Below are positions 16,852 through 25,849 of a DNA stretch of 64,000 nucleotides, one piece after another. The stretch is from JBBEAM01 sp942491105. Its GTDB lineage: Bacteria > Pseudomonadota > Alphaproteobacteria > Kiloniellales > DSM-21159. The stretch spans positions 409,145 to 473,144 of the forward strand of contig CALNZX010000002.1 in the NCBI GenBank assembly GCA_942491105.1, given 5' to 3'. A program made the translations under genes and the position numbers. The notes beneath the pieces are model-generated. The model was given only the letters and a program-made list of their open reading frames with translations, did no database searches and was not told where the DNA came from. The first letter of the stretch is position 1, and each line of letters begins with the position of its first letter.

Positions 16852-18720
16852 ATGCAAGACAAGCTACTGCGGCTGGCCGCACTGTTTCTCCTTGTTGGTT
16901 TGCCGTTCTGCGGTTCGGCGGCGCAGTCCGCTGAGCCCGACAGCGCTGTCTATGTCGAGTTAACATCACAGGGCGGCGGCGCGGACGCGGCGACGGAGCG
17001 CTGGAAACTCTATGGCGCCAGCCACGCGCTGGTCATCGGCATCGACGACTACAGCAACGGCTGGCCGCGCCTGTCCAACGCGGTGCGCGACGCCGAGGCG
17101 GTGGCGGCGGCGTTGAAACAGCGCGGCTTCGAGGTCACTTCGCTGCTCAACCCCAGCGGCGATAAGCTGCGCAGTGAGCTGCGTTCCTTCTTCGCGCTCA
17201 AGGGCGCCGATCCCGAGGCTAGGCTGTTTATCTGGTTCGCCGGCCATGGCTACAGCGAACTCGGCGAAGGCTATCTGGTGCCGAGCGACGCGCCGGATCC
17301 GAGCAACCCGGAGTTCCGCCTGACCGCCCTGCACATGGGCGATGTCGGTTCCATGGTGCGGATCGCCCGTTCCAAGCATGTCTTCGCGGTCTTCGATTCC
17401 TGCTTCGCGGGCACCATTTTCAACGCCAGCCGGGCGCGGCCGCCGGCCTCGGTGACCCGCGCGGTGGCGCAGCCGGTGCGCCAGTTCCTGACTTCCGGGG
17501 ACGCGGATCAGCAGGTCTCCGACAACGGCTCCTTCCGCCAGCTTTTTCTCAGGGCGTTGAGCGCCGAAGAGGATGCCGATGCGAACGACGACGGCTACCT
17601 GACCGCGACGGAACTCAGCCTGTTCATCGAGGACCGGGTGGTCAATCTTACCAACTCTCTGCAGACGCCGCGCAGCGGCAAGCTGCGCGACCAGCGCTTC
17701 GATCAGGGCGACTTCGTCTTCCTGCTGCCGCCCAGCGAAGAGGTGCTGGTCGCCAGCGCTTCGGCGCCGGATGCGACCTCCGCGACCCGCGCCCTGCCGC
17801 AGGTCGACCGCGACCTCGCCGTCGAGCTGGCCTTTTGGGACGCCATCAAGGGCAGCGAAAGCGCCGCCGACTATCAAGCCTATCTCACGGCTTATCCCGA
17901 AGGGCAGTTCTCGGTCCTGGCCGAATCTCGCCTGGCGCAGCTCGAGGCGCGGGTCAGCGAGCTGGAAGCCCAGCAGGCCAGGCTGGAGGCCCAGGCACGG
18001 GCTCAGGAAGAAGAGCGTGCTTCGCAGCTCGCGGCCCTGCCGCCGCAGCCCGAAGCCGATCCCGACGAGCAGGCGGAGCTGGCGCTGGGCCTCAACCGGA
18101 GCGATCGCAAGGAACTGCAGGCGGCGCTCACCGCCCTGGGATTCGACACCAAGGGCATCGATGGCTTCTTCGGGCCGGGGACGCGCAACGCCATCAAGGG
18201 CTATCAAGCGCGAAAAGGCGCGGAGCAAACCGGCTACCTCACGGCGAGCCTGGCCAGCCAGTTGATCGCCGAGGCGCCCAAGCCGGAACCCAAGCCCGAA
18301 CCGGCGCCGGTGGCGCAGGCGGCACCGCAACCGCAACCGCAACCGCAACCGGCGCAAAGCCAAACCGCCGCCTTGCCGCCGCAACCGGCGGTCAGCAAGC
18401 AGGAGGTGCAGGCCTATGCCTCGGCCAATTCCGCGCAGCTGACCCGGCAGTTCTTCGAGTACAACAACCGCTGGCGCCTGCTGCTCGATGTCATCGACAG
18501 CCGCCCGCCGAACAAGATCGAGGTCAACGGCTTCAGGGTGAAGGAAATCTCCGGCGACGAGATCCTGGCCACGGTGACTCTGCAGCAAAGCCGCACCGTC
18601 GGACGCAACTTCTACGCTCCGGCGTCGAGAACCCTCGACGTCCTGCTGCAGTGGACCGGCGGCGGTCTCGAGATCATCGGCTACAAGGACGGTTGGGAGC
18701 TGCGCCGCACTGGAGGCTGA
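16852..18720 (+). CDS. Secreted caspase-like (C14) protein with peptidoglycan-binding domain, copy C
   Basis: A 622-residue paralogue. Signal peptide (1-27), caspase domain with His132 in FAGHGYSELGEG and Cys184 in FDSCFAGTIF, an acidic DANDDGYLTATEL loop, and a short coiled coil (about 365-400). PG_binding_1 lies at about 412-475. A proline/glutamine spacer encoded by a CCGCAA-type repeat (18325-18357) leads to a C-terminal domain homologous to that of copy A (SKQEVQAYASANSAQL ... LLQWTGGGLEIIGY). It lies 93 bases after copy B and shares a nearly identical DNA tract with it. The next gene, for a Cys-rich secreted protein, begins 5 bases after this stop and is almost certainly co-transcribed. 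Confidence 0.88.
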   Translation: MQDKLLRLAALFLLVGLPFCGSAAQSAEPDSAVYVELTSQGGGADAATERWKLYGASHALVIGIDDYSNGWPRLSNAVRDAEAVAAALKQRGFEVTSLLNPSGDKLRSELRSFFALKGADPEARLFIWFAGHGYSELGEGYLVPSDAPDPSNPEFRLTALHMGDVGSMVRIARSKHVFAVFDSCFAGTIFNASRARPPASVTRAVAQPVRQFLTSGDADQQVSDNGSFRQLFLRALSAEEDADANDDGYLTATELSLFIEDRVVNLTNSLQTPRSGKLRDQRFDQGDFVFLLPPSEEVLVASASAPDATSATRALPQVDRDLAVELAFWDAIKGSESAADYQAYLTAYPEGQFSVLAESRLAQLEARVSELEAQQARLEAQARAQEEERASQLAALPPQPEADPDEQAELALGLNRSDRKELQAALTALGFDTKGIDGFFGPGTRNAIKGYQARKGAEQTGYLTASLASQLIAEAPKPEPKPEPAPVAQAAPQPQPQPQPAQSQTAALPPQPAVSKQEVQAYASANSAQLTRQFFEYNNRWRLLLDVIDSRPPNKIEVNGFRVKEISGDEILATVTLQQSRTVGRNFYAPASRTLDVLLQWTGGGLEIIGYKDGWELRRTGG

Positions 18721-18725
18721 GAGCT

Positions 18726-19061
18726 ATGCCTAACCTTCGAGAAGTCAGGCGGCGAAGATCGGGGCTATCTTGGATTGCCCCATGCCTCGCCGCGCTGGTG
18801 TTGGCGAGCCTTCTGGCGGCGAGCGCGAGAGCGGAATCCGAACCGCCCGCGATCCCCGGTCAATGCTCGCTCCGCTCTTCGGAGTCGTATGAATCGCCGC
18901 TTCAGCTTGCCCGGCAGGATCCTTCCAGATGCATTATCCTGTGCGGTATCAAGCGCCAGCGTTGCGCCGAGGACTGCGCGGCCACGGCCAACGACAAGCT
19001 GAAAAGCTGCAAACAGGACTGCCGCGCGGCCTTTGAGGCTTGCACACAGAGTTGCAGATAG
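18726..19061 (+). CDS. Small secreted cysteine-rich protein with four CX3C motifs
   Basis: A 111-residue protein. An Arg-rich N-region and hydrophobic core (about 1-37, ending ARAES) form a signal peptide. The mature part has an early Cys in GQCSLRSS and then a symmetric array CX3C-X6-CX3C-X10-CX3C-X6-CX3C at the C-terminus, rich in Lys and Arg. The spacing predicts a helical hairpin clamped by disulfides. GGAGG at 18712-18716 and the 5-base gap to caspase copy C argue for co-expression. It could be a substrate, inhibitor or chaperone of the caspases; that is inference. I do not recognise a named family. Confidence 0.75.
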   Translation: MPNLREVRRRRSGLSWIAPCLAALVLASLLAASARAESEPPAIPGQCSLRSSESYESPLQLARQDPSRCIILCGIKRQRCAEDCAATANDKLKSCKQDCRAAFEACTQSCR

Positions 19062-19079
19062 CAGCGGTCGCCGCGGTCT

Positions 19080-19370
19080 CTACTCCAAGCCTTCCAGAAG
19101 CCAGAACTGTCCCTCGGAGTTGGCTTGGCGGACCGCCGCGGCTTCCTGGTATTCCGGGGAGTGATAGAAGGCCTTGGCGGCCTCCATGTCGGTGAATTCC
19201 AGCAGCACCACCCGGCGGCCCGGTCCATCGCCCTCCAGCGCTTCCACGGCGCCGCCGCGCGTCAGATAGGTTCCGCCATATTTCTTGATCGCCGCGGAGG
19301 CCAGGGTCTTGTAGTCCTCATAGCCCTCGGGGTTTTTTACATCCACCTGCGCCAGAATGTAGGCCGCCAT
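19080..19370 (-). CDS. DUF1330 family protein
   Basis: A 96-residue single-domain protein of the dimeric alpha/beta-barrel DUF1330 family. The AYILAQVDVKNPEGYEDY start, the GGTYLTRGG core and a RVVLLEFTDMEAAKAFYHSPEY block with the conserved YxSxEYQ-like ending are diagnostic. Function is unknown; the fold is shared with small monooxygenases and stress proteins. It lies divergent from the SDR gene 70 bases away. Confidence 0.9.
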   Translation of the reverse strand: MAAYILAQVDVKNPEGYEDYKTLASAAIKKYGGTYLTRGGAVEALEGDGPGRRVVLLEFTDMEAAKAFYHSPEYQEAAAVRQANSEGQFWLLEGLE

Positions 19371-19440
19371 CGTTCTCTTCTCCCTTTGTCTCAGCTCGCC
19401 TGTAATCTAGAAGAGAACCTTTAGAGACAGGGAGTGCAAG

Positions 19441-20199
19441 ATGAGATTGCAGGGGAAAGTCGCCGTCGTGACGGGGGCCGGTTCGGGATTCGGCGAAGGC
19501 ATCGCCCGCCGCTTCGCGGCGGAGGGCGCGTCCGTCATCGCCGCCGACATCAACGGCGAAACGGCGGAGCGGGTCGCCGCTGCGATCGTCAAGGAGGGCG
19601 GCCAGGCCAAGGCCCAGAAATGCGACGTTACCCGCCGCGACGAGACAGCCGCGATGATGCAGGCGGCGGTCCAGGCCTATGGCCGTCTCGATATCCTGGT
19701 CAACAATGCCGGCTACAGCCACGTCAACAAGCCGCTCTTGGAGGTCGGCGAGGAAGACTTCGACCGCTGCTTCGATGTCAACGTCAAGGCGCTCTACTGG
19801 GCCACGCTTGAGTCCGTGCCGATCTTTCGGGAGCAGGGCGGCGGCTGCATCGTCAACACCTCCTCCACCGCCGGTCTGCGGCCCCGGCCGGGCCTGACCT
19901 GGTACAACGCCAGCAAGGGCGCGGTGAACGTGATGACCAAGTCGATGGCGGCGGAGCTGGCGCCGGAAAACATCCGGGTCAACGCCATCTGCCCGGTAAT
20001 CGGCGCGACCGGCCTGCTGGAAACCTTCATGGGTATGCCGGACACTCCCGAGAACCGGGAAAAGTTCCGCGCGTCCATCCCGATCGGCCGCTTTTCGACT
20101 CCCGAGGATATCGCCTCGGCCGCCCTCTATCTGGCCAGCGACGACGCCGCGTTCATCACCGGCGTGCTGCTCGAGGTCGATGGCGGGCGCTGCATCTAG
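19441..20199 (+). CDS. SDR-family oxidoreductase
   Basis: A 252-residue classical short-chain dehydrogenase. It has the cofactor motif TGAGSGFGEGIA (11-22), the acidic residue in AADINGE favouring NAD, NNAG (about 89), catalytic Ser in NTSSTAG, and YNASKGA (Tyr/Lys about 155/159). It also has the ICPVIGATG loop and a C-terminal VDGGRCI. This is the 3-oxoacyl-reductase/glucose-dehydrogenase-like group, whose substrate cannot be read from sequence. The amine-oxidase-like gene starts 14 bases after its stop, suggesting a two-gene unit. Confidence 0.92.
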   Translation: MRLQGKVAVVTGAGSGFGEGIARRFAAEGASVIAADINGETAERVAAAIVKEGGQAKAQKCDVTRRDETAAMMQAAVQAYGRLDILVNNAGYSHVNKPLLEVGEEDFDRCFDVNVKALYWATLESVPIFREQGGGCIVNTSSTAGLRPRPGLTWYNASKGAVNVMTKSMAAELAPENIRVNAICPVIGATGLLETFMGMPDTPENREKFRASIPIGRFSTPEDIASAALYLASDDAAFITGVLLEVDGGRCI

Positions 20200-20213
20200 C
20201 ATGAACGCCTAGC

Positions 20214-21449
20214 ATGAGTCCGCGGGATGAAACCGCGGTCGCCGTGATCGGCGCCGGCGCCGCCGGCATCGGCGCCGGGCTGCGCCTGGCCGAGGCCGGG
20301 GTCGCCTTCACGATCCTGGAGGCGCGCGAAAGGATCGGCGGACGGGCCTATAGCGACACGCGCTTTCCCGCCGCCTTCGATCTTGGCTGTTCCTGGCTGT
20401 GGCAGGGCTCGCGCAATCCCTGGGTCGAGAAGGCGCGGGCGCTTGGCTTCGAGCTGGTGCCCGACGACCACGCGCCGCGCCTGATGTTCGGCGAACGCCC
20501 GGCCGATGCGGCGGAGACCGCGCGCTATCGCGCGGAGCGTGCCGCCGCCTTCGCGTCGGTCGAGGCCGACGGCACCGAGGACGCGGTCGGCGCCTGCGTG
20601 ACGCTGTCGGGCCCCTTCGCGCGGCTGCTGGAAAACTCCCTGGGGCCCTGGATGATGGGCGCGGAGATCGCCGAGGTCTCGACCGCCGAGTGGGGCGGCG
20701 CGGAATCCCGGGAGACCGATCTGCTGGTTCCCGCCGGCCTCGGCAGTCTGGTCGCGGCGGTGGGCGGGCGCCTGCCGGTCGCGCTGACGACGCCGGTGAC
20801 CGCCATCGACTGGTCCGGCAAGGCGCTGCGGATTGAAACGCCGAGCGGTACGCTGAAGGCCGAGAAGGTCATCGTGACCGTGCCCTTGGGTGTGCTCGCC
20901 GCCGGCGGCATCCGTTTCACGCCGGCGCTGCCCGGCTTTATCGGCGAGGCTCTGGAAGGCCTGCCCATGGGCCTGCTGGCCAAGGTCGCCTATGCCTTCG
21001 ACCGGAACGTCTTCGGCTTCGAGACGACGACCCATGTGATGAACGCGGCGGCCGAGACACAGCACCCGCTGTGGATCGCGGCGCCCCATGGAAAGCCCAT
21101 GGCCATGGGGCTCTATGGCGGCGCTTTGGCCTGGGACCTGGAGAAGGCGGGGGAGGCGGCGGCGCTGGACTACGGGCTGGAGGCGCTGGCCGCGATCTTC
21201 GGCGGCGCGCTGCGCAAGCGTGTGACCCTGGCGCGGGCGACGCGCTGGGGAAGCGATCCCTGGGCGCGCGGCTCCTATTCGGTCGCGCGGCCGGGGTGTC
21301 ATGCCCTGCGCGCCGCACTGGACGAAGCCTTCGACGAGCGGCTGTTCCTCGCCGGGGAAGCCTGGCGCAGCCAGGGCGATGCCGCCCTGGTCGATGGCGC
21401 CTACCGCAGCGGCCGGGCGGCGGCGGAAGCGGCTCTGGCCGGACTCTAG
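20214..21449 (+). CDS. Flavin-containing amine oxidoreductase
   Basis: A 411-residue FAD enzyme of the monoamine-oxidase/polyamine-oxidase family. It has an N-terminal dinucleotide-binding motif VIGAGAAGIGAGLRLAEAG followed by an acidic residue and the ERIGGRA stretch (about residues 35-42). It ends with the C-terminal FAD-contact block LFLAGEAWRSQGDAALVDGAYRSGR. Such enzymes oxidise primary or secondary amines with oxygen as acceptor. It follows the SDR gene by 14 bases and is closed by a strong terminator. No Tat or Sec signal is visible, so it is probably cytosolic. Confidence 0.9.
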   Translation: MSPRDETAVAVIGAGAAGIGAGLRLAEAGVAFTILEARERIGGRAYSDTRFPAAFDLGCSWLWQGSRNPWVEKARALGFELVPDDHAPRLMFGERPADAAETARYRAERAAAFASVEADGTEDAVGACVTLSGPFARLLENSLGPWMMGAEIAEVSTAEWGGAESRETDLLVPAGLGSLVAAVGGRLPVALTTPVTAIDWSGKALRIETPSGTLKAEKVIVTVPLGVLAAGGIRFTPALPGFIGEALEGLPMGLLAKVAYAFDRNVFGFETTTHVMNAAAETQHPLWIAAPHGKPMAMGLYGGALAWDLEKAGEAAALDYGLEALAAIFGGALRKRVTLARATRWGSDPWARGSYSVARPGCHALRAALDEAFDERLFLAGEAWRSQGDAALVDGAYRSGRAAAEAALAGL

Positions 21450-21453
21450 GCAG

Positions 21454-21486
21454 AAAAAAAGGCCCGGAAAACTCCGGGCCTTTTTC
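21454..21486. terminator. Bidirectional rho-independent terminator
   Basis: GGCCCGGA (21461-21468), loop AAAC, TCCGGGCC (21473-21480), flanked by seven A on the left and five T on the right. It serves both the amine oxidase gene and the convergent Bax-inhibitor-like gene. Confidence 0.92.
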
Positions 21487-21503
21487 GTAGCTGTTGTGCG
21501 CGA

Positions 21504-22232
21504 TTACTCGCCGCGCATCATGCCCAGGATGTTGAGGATCCAGATGAACATGGTGACGAAGCTGCCGTAGAGCATGAAGGCGCCGAAGATCGCCTTGCGG
21601 CTCATCACGTCATGGCCGTCGTGCTCGACGTACATCCGCTTGATCATCTGGGTCTCGTAGGCGGTGAGGCCGGCGAAAACCAGCACCACGACCACGGAGA
21701 GGCCGAGCTCCAGGAGCGTCGACTGGATGAAGAAGGCGTTGACCAGAACGGCGATCAGGATGCCGAAGGTCGACATCGCCAGAAAGCCGCCGATCCCGGT
21801 CAGGTCCTTCTTGGTGGTGTAGCCCAGCAGGCTCATGGCGGCGAAGGCGCCGGCGGTGATGAAGAAGGCGCGGACCAGGATCATCGGGTCCATCTGCGCG
21901 TAGATGTAGAACATCGGGCCGAGCAGCGCGCCCCAGAGCGCGGCGTAGACCCAGTAACAGGCCTGCGCGGCGGCGACCGACTTGGTCATCATGATCTTCG
22001 GCGCGAAGAAGCCGAGGCCCAGGATGCCGATGAACAGCAGCCAGAAGGCCGAGCCGACGGTCTGTACCAGGGCGGGATTGCTCGCCACCAGCATGGCGAT
22101 GGCGCCGGTGAAGGCCACCCCGAGGGACATGTAGTTGTAAACCCGCAGCATGTAAGCGCGCAGGCCGACATCGATTCCGGCCGCCGCGGTCTGCGAGCGG
22201 CTCATGTAGTTGCGGTCAGTGCCAAAAGCCAT
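21504..22232 (-). CDS. Bax inhibitor-1/YccA family membrane protein
   Basis: A 242-residue protein with seven membrane segments. It contains the BI-1 hallmarks: LRAYMLRVYNYMSLGVAFTG at the first helix, a VFAGLTAYETQMIKR block and a closing MLYGSFVTMFIWILNILG helix. Bacterial members (YccA, YbhL, YetJ) act at the inner membrane as FtsH modulators or pH-sensitive calcium leaks. It is monocistronic between a bidirectional terminator and a 125-base gap with no visible feature. Confidence 0.93.
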   Translation of the reverse strand: MAFGTDRNYMSRSQTAAAGIDVGLRAYMLRVYNYMSLGVAFTGAIAMLVASNPALVQTVGSAFWLLFIGILGLGFFAPKIMMTKSVAAAQACYWVYAALWGALLGPMFYIYAQMDPMILVRAFFITAGAFAAMSLLGYTTKKDLTGIGGFLAMSTFGILIAVLVNAFFIQSTLLELGLSVVVVLVFAGLTAYETQMIKRMYVEHDGHDVMSRKAIFGAFMLYGSFVTMFIWILNILGMMRGE

Positions 22233-22357
22233 GGGTTTCCTCGTCTGGTGCCAGAGTGTGATCGCTGTCGCTTATATCGTGAGTCGAGGATAGCGAATCA
22301 AGGGCTTCCGGCCAAGAACATAGACGGTTAGAGGCCTGTGAGGCGGCGGTGGAAAAA

Positions 22358-24892
22358 CTACTCGTTGCGCAGCAGCGGCGCGGCTTTTTGCGCCAGCGCC
22401 CGCCAGGTGCCGAGGAAGCCGAACAGCAGGGTGATCCCCGTGGCCCCCGCGGCGGTGATAACGACCGGCAGGGACAGGAAGATGAAGTCGCTGTCCATCA
22501 CCTGAGTCATCACGATGTAGGCGGCGATGCTGCCGATGATCGAGGCGATGATCGCCGTTGCCAGCCCGACCAGGCCATACTCCATCAGAAAGCCCGCGCC
22601 GATCCGCGCCCGTGTCGCGCCCAGCACCTTGAGCACGACGGCATCGTAGATTCGGCGCTGATGCCCGGCGGCGATCGCCCCGGCCAGTACCAGCACCCCG
22701 GCGATTACCGTGACTCCGGCGGTGGCGGTGACCGCCGTGGCGATGGAGCGCAGCACCTGCGCGAAGGATTCCAGCGCTTCCTTGACCCGGATCGCCGAGA
22801 CATTGGGGAAGCTGTCGGTCACCCGGCGTTCGAGCAGGGATTCCTGCGCCGGATCGACCTTGACCGTGGCGATGTGGGTCTGCGGCGCTGCTTCCAGCAG
22901 ACCTGGCGAAAAGACCATCACGAAGTTGATCTGCAGTTCGCCCCATTCGATGCGCCGCAGATTGGCGATCTCGACCTCGACGTCGCGGCCCAGGATGTTG
23001 ATGGTCAGGACATCGCCGGGATGCAGGTCGAGCAACGTGCCGACCTCGCTGTCCAGGGACACCAGCGGTTTGCCGGCGTAGTCGGCTGGCCACCATGCGC
23101 CCTCGACGATCTCGGCGTTTTCCGGCGGCTCCTTGGCCCAGGTCAAGCCGCGGTCGCCGCGGAACACCCAGTCGATCTCGCCCGGAATCTCCATGTCTTC
23201 GGGGGATGTTCCGTTCACGGCGACGATCCGCCCGCGCAGCATCGGTACCCGGGAAAGCTCGGTGACGCCTTCGCTCTGCAGGACCATCTCGTCGAAGGCG
23301 GCGGTCTGATCGGGCTGGATATCGATGAAGTAGAAACCCGGCGCCTCCTTCGGCAGTTCGTCGACCACCTGATGATTGAGGTTGCCCTGGATCAGGGCGA
23401 TGGCGACCAGCACGGTCACGCCGAGCCCGAGCGACATGACCACGCTTCCGGTCGGGTTGCCGGGGCGGTGCAGATTGGCGATCGCCAGGCGCAGCCCGGG
23501 ATGGCGCGGCCGGGGCAGACGGCGGGCCAGAGCGGTGACGCCCAGCGCCGCCAGGCGGAAGGCGAGCAGCGCCACCACGGCGCCGGCCACGAAACCGAGC
23601 GCGAAGAGGCTGTCGCTGGTGCCCAGCACGGCGGTCAGGATCAGCGCGCCGCTGGCGGCGGCGATCGCCGCCAGGGCCCAGAGCGGGGGCCGGCCGCGCG
23701 CCGGCGCGACGAGGTCGCGGAACAGCGTGGCCGCCGGAAGAGCCTGGGCGCGGGCCAGGGGCCACAGCCCGAAGGCGAGTGTCGTCAGCAGGCCGAACAG
23801 CGCGGCCAGCGCCAGCGGCCGAAGATGCAGGCCGCCGGTAATATCGAAGTTGAGCTGCGCAGAGAGCAGCGGCCCTGCGATGCTGGGCGCGATGCCGCCG
23901 AGCAGCAGCCCGCCCGCGATTCCCAGCAGCGACAGGGCCATGATCTGCAGCAGATAGACCTGGAAGACCAGCCGTCCGGGGGCGCCGAGGCATTTGAGCG
24001 TGGCGATGGTCGCGGTTTTGCTGTCCAGGTAGCTGCGCACGGCGTTGGCGACGCCGACGCCGCCGACCAGCAGGGCGGTGAGCCCGACCAGGGTCATGAA
24101 CAGCGACACCCGCTCCACGAATCGCTCGATGCCCGGGGCCGCGGAATCGAGATCGCGCAGCCGCCAGCCAGCCTTGGGATGGGCGGCCTGCAAATCTTCC
24201 TTCCAGTCGGCGATGCTGACGTCCTGGGGCAGGGTCATGCGGTAGTGGTAGTAGATCAGGCTGCCCGGCTGCTCCAAGCCGGAGGCGGCCAGGCTTTCGC
24301 GGCCGACCAGCAGCCTCGGCCCCAAGGTGAAGATCCGCGCGGCGCGGTCCGGCTCGTGGCCGACGGTGCCGCGCAGCTCGTAGCGCGTCGCACCGACCTG
24401 CAGGATATCGCCGAGTTTCATATCCAGTCCGTCGAGCAGGCTTTGGTCGGCGACCGCTCCCCAGAGATCCCCCTGCCTGGCCAGCGCGTCTTCGAGGGCC
24501 TGCGGCGGCAGGACATCGAAACTTCCGTAGAGAGGATAGGCCGCGTCGACGGCTTTGATCTCGACCAGCCGCCGGGCATCGGGGTTGGCTTCGGCGCGGG
24601 CCATGGCGCGCAGCTCCGCGGTGGCCGAGAACTCGGCGGCGTGCTCTTCCAGCCAGGCGCGTTCCTCGGCGCTGGCGGCGCGATGGATCAGCCGTAGTTC
24701 GACCTCGCCGCCGAGCAGCACGCGGCCGTTCTTTTCAAGCCCGGTGAGCATCGAGGAGGAAATTGAACCGACCGCCGCGATGGCGGCAACGCCCAGGGCG
24801 ATGCAGCCGAGAAAAATGCGAAAGCCCTTGAGGCCGCCGCGCAGCTCCCTTTTGGCCAGGCGCGCGGCGAGCAGGAGGTCTCCGCGCATCAC
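22358..24892 (-). CDS. FtsX-like ABC transporter permease (YbbP type)
   Basis: An 844-residue permease with two FtsX modules: TM1 near the N-terminus, a large periplasmic domain, three helices, then a second set of four helices and another periplasmic domain. It matches the YbbP/LolE-like architecture for extruding lipids or envelope compounds. The GTG at 24892 and the ATG at 24889 (MRGDLLLAARLAKREL) are both possible starts; either overlaps the stop of the ATPase gene, so the two are coupled. It is part of the conserved YbbA-YbbP set with a divergent TesA-like esterase. Confidence 0.9.
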   Translation of the reverse strand: MMRGDLLLAARLAKRELRGGLKGFRIFLGCIALGVAAIAAVGSISSSMLTGLEKNGRVLLGGEVELRLIHRAASAEERAWLEEHAAEFSATAELRAMARAEANPDARRLVEIKAVDAAYPLYGSFDVLPPQALEDALARQGDLWGAVADQSLLDGLDMKLGDILQVGATRYELRGTVGHEPDRAARIFTLGPRLLVGRESLAASGLEQPGSLIYYHYRMTLPQDVSIADWKEDLQAAHPKAGWRLRDLDSAAPGIERFVERVSLFMTLVGLTALLVGGVGVANAVRSYLDSKTATIATLKCLGAPGRLVFQVYLLQIMALSLLGIAGGLLLGGIAPSIAGPLLSAQLNFDITGGLHLRPLALAALFGLLTTLAFGLWPLARAQALPAATLFRDLVAPARGRPPLWALAAIAAASGALILTAVLGTSDSLFALGFVAGAVVALLAFRLAALGVTALARRLPRPRHPGLRLAIANLHRPGNPTGSVVMSLGLGVTVLVAIALIQGNLNHQVVDELPKEAPGFYFIDIQPDQTAAFDEMVLQSEGVTELSRVPMLRGRIVAVNGTSPEDMEIPGEIDWVFRGDRGLTWAKEPPENAEIVEGAWWPADYAGKPLVSLDSEVGTLLDLHPGDVLTINILGRDVEVEIANLRRIEWGELQINFVMVFSPGLLEAAPQTHIATVKVDPAQESLLERRVTDSFPNVSAIRVKEALESFAQVLRSIATAVTATAGVTVIAGVLVLAGAIAAGHQRRIYDAVVLKVLGATRARIGAGFLMEYGLVGLATAIIASIIGSIAAYIVMTQVMDSDFIFLSLPVVITAAGATGITLLFGFLGTWRALAQKAAPLLRNE

Positions 24893-25638
24893 GATCCGGC
24901 GGCGGCCACGCCGTCCAGGCCGCCTGCGATGGCGCTGTCTTCGACGATATGGCCGTCGACCAGCTTGACGCTGCGCGCGCAGCGCTTGGCCAGGGCCGGG
25001 TCGTGGGTGATCAATAGCAGGGTGGTATCCGCGCTGCGTTGCAGATCGAACAGCAGGTCGATGATCCGCGTGCCGGTTTCACCGTCGAGATTGCCGGTCG
25101 GTTCGTCGGCCAGCAACAGCTTGGGCCGCACGGCGAAGGCGCGGGCCAGGGCGACGCGTTGCTGCTCGCCGCCGGAAAGCTGCCCGGGGTAGTGGGTGGT
25201 GCGATGGCCCAGGCCAACCTGGCCCAAGACCTCCTCGGCGCGCGCGAAGGCATCGCCGCGTCCCGCGAATTCCAATGGCACCGCGACATTCTCCAGGGCG
25301 GTCATGGTGGGGATCAGGTGGAAATCCTGAAACACGATGCCGATGTTATCGCGCCGGAAGGTTGCCAGGGCGTCCTCGCCGAGCCCGCCGAAATTCTGGC
25401 CGGCGATATGCACGCTGCCGGCACTGGCCTGCTCCAAGCCGGCGACGATCATCAGCATCGAGGATTTGCCGGAACCCGAAGGGCCGACGATGGAGAGGGT
25501 TTCACCGCTGCCGACGGAAAGATCGATGCCGCGCAAAACCTTCACGCCGCCCGCCGCATTGGCATAGGTCAGCTCCAAGGCCCGCAGCTCGATCATGGGA
25601 ACGGTGGATGGGGAGGCTGTTTCGGTCACGTCCGGCAT
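24889..25638 (-). CDS. ABC transporter ATP-binding protein (YbbA type)
   Basis: A 249-residue ATPase of the LolD/MacB/YbbA group. Walker A is GPSGSGKS (about 53-60), then the Q-loop FQDFHLIPTMTALENV, signature LSGGEQQRVALARAF, Walker B LLLADEPTGNLD, and H-loop LLLITHDPALAKRC. It pairs with the overlapping FtsX-like permease. The esterase gene lies 211 bases away in the opposite direction, as in the enterobacterial tesA-ybbAP locus. Confidence 0.93.
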   Translation of the reverse strand: MPDVTETASPSTVPMIELRALELTYANAAGGVKVLRGIDLSVGSGETLSIVGPSGSGKSSMLMIVAGLEQASAGSVHIAGQNFGGLGEDALATFRRDNIGIVFQDFHLIPTMTALENVAVPLEFAGRGDAFARAEEVLGQVGLGHRTTHYPGQLSGGEQQRVALARAFAVRPKLLLADEPTGNLDGETGTRIIDLLFDLQRSADTTLLLITHDPALAKRCARSVKLVDGHIVEDSAIAGGLDGVAAAGS

Positions 25639-25849
25639 ACGCGCTTGCGGTCCCTACGGATCAAAGGCGGTCGGCGGCACGTGGCCACGTCGCGGTTTCG
25701 GTCCGATGGATATGGGTGCGGGACCGCGTCATTGAAAGTGCATCCTGTACAAGATTGTCGGTGAAAGTGGCGGCAGAAGGGCGACAGCAAGGTGGTGGCT
25801 TGCCGTTCGGCGCTTGCTCTCTGCGCCCGCCTGCCCCAAATAGGCAGCT

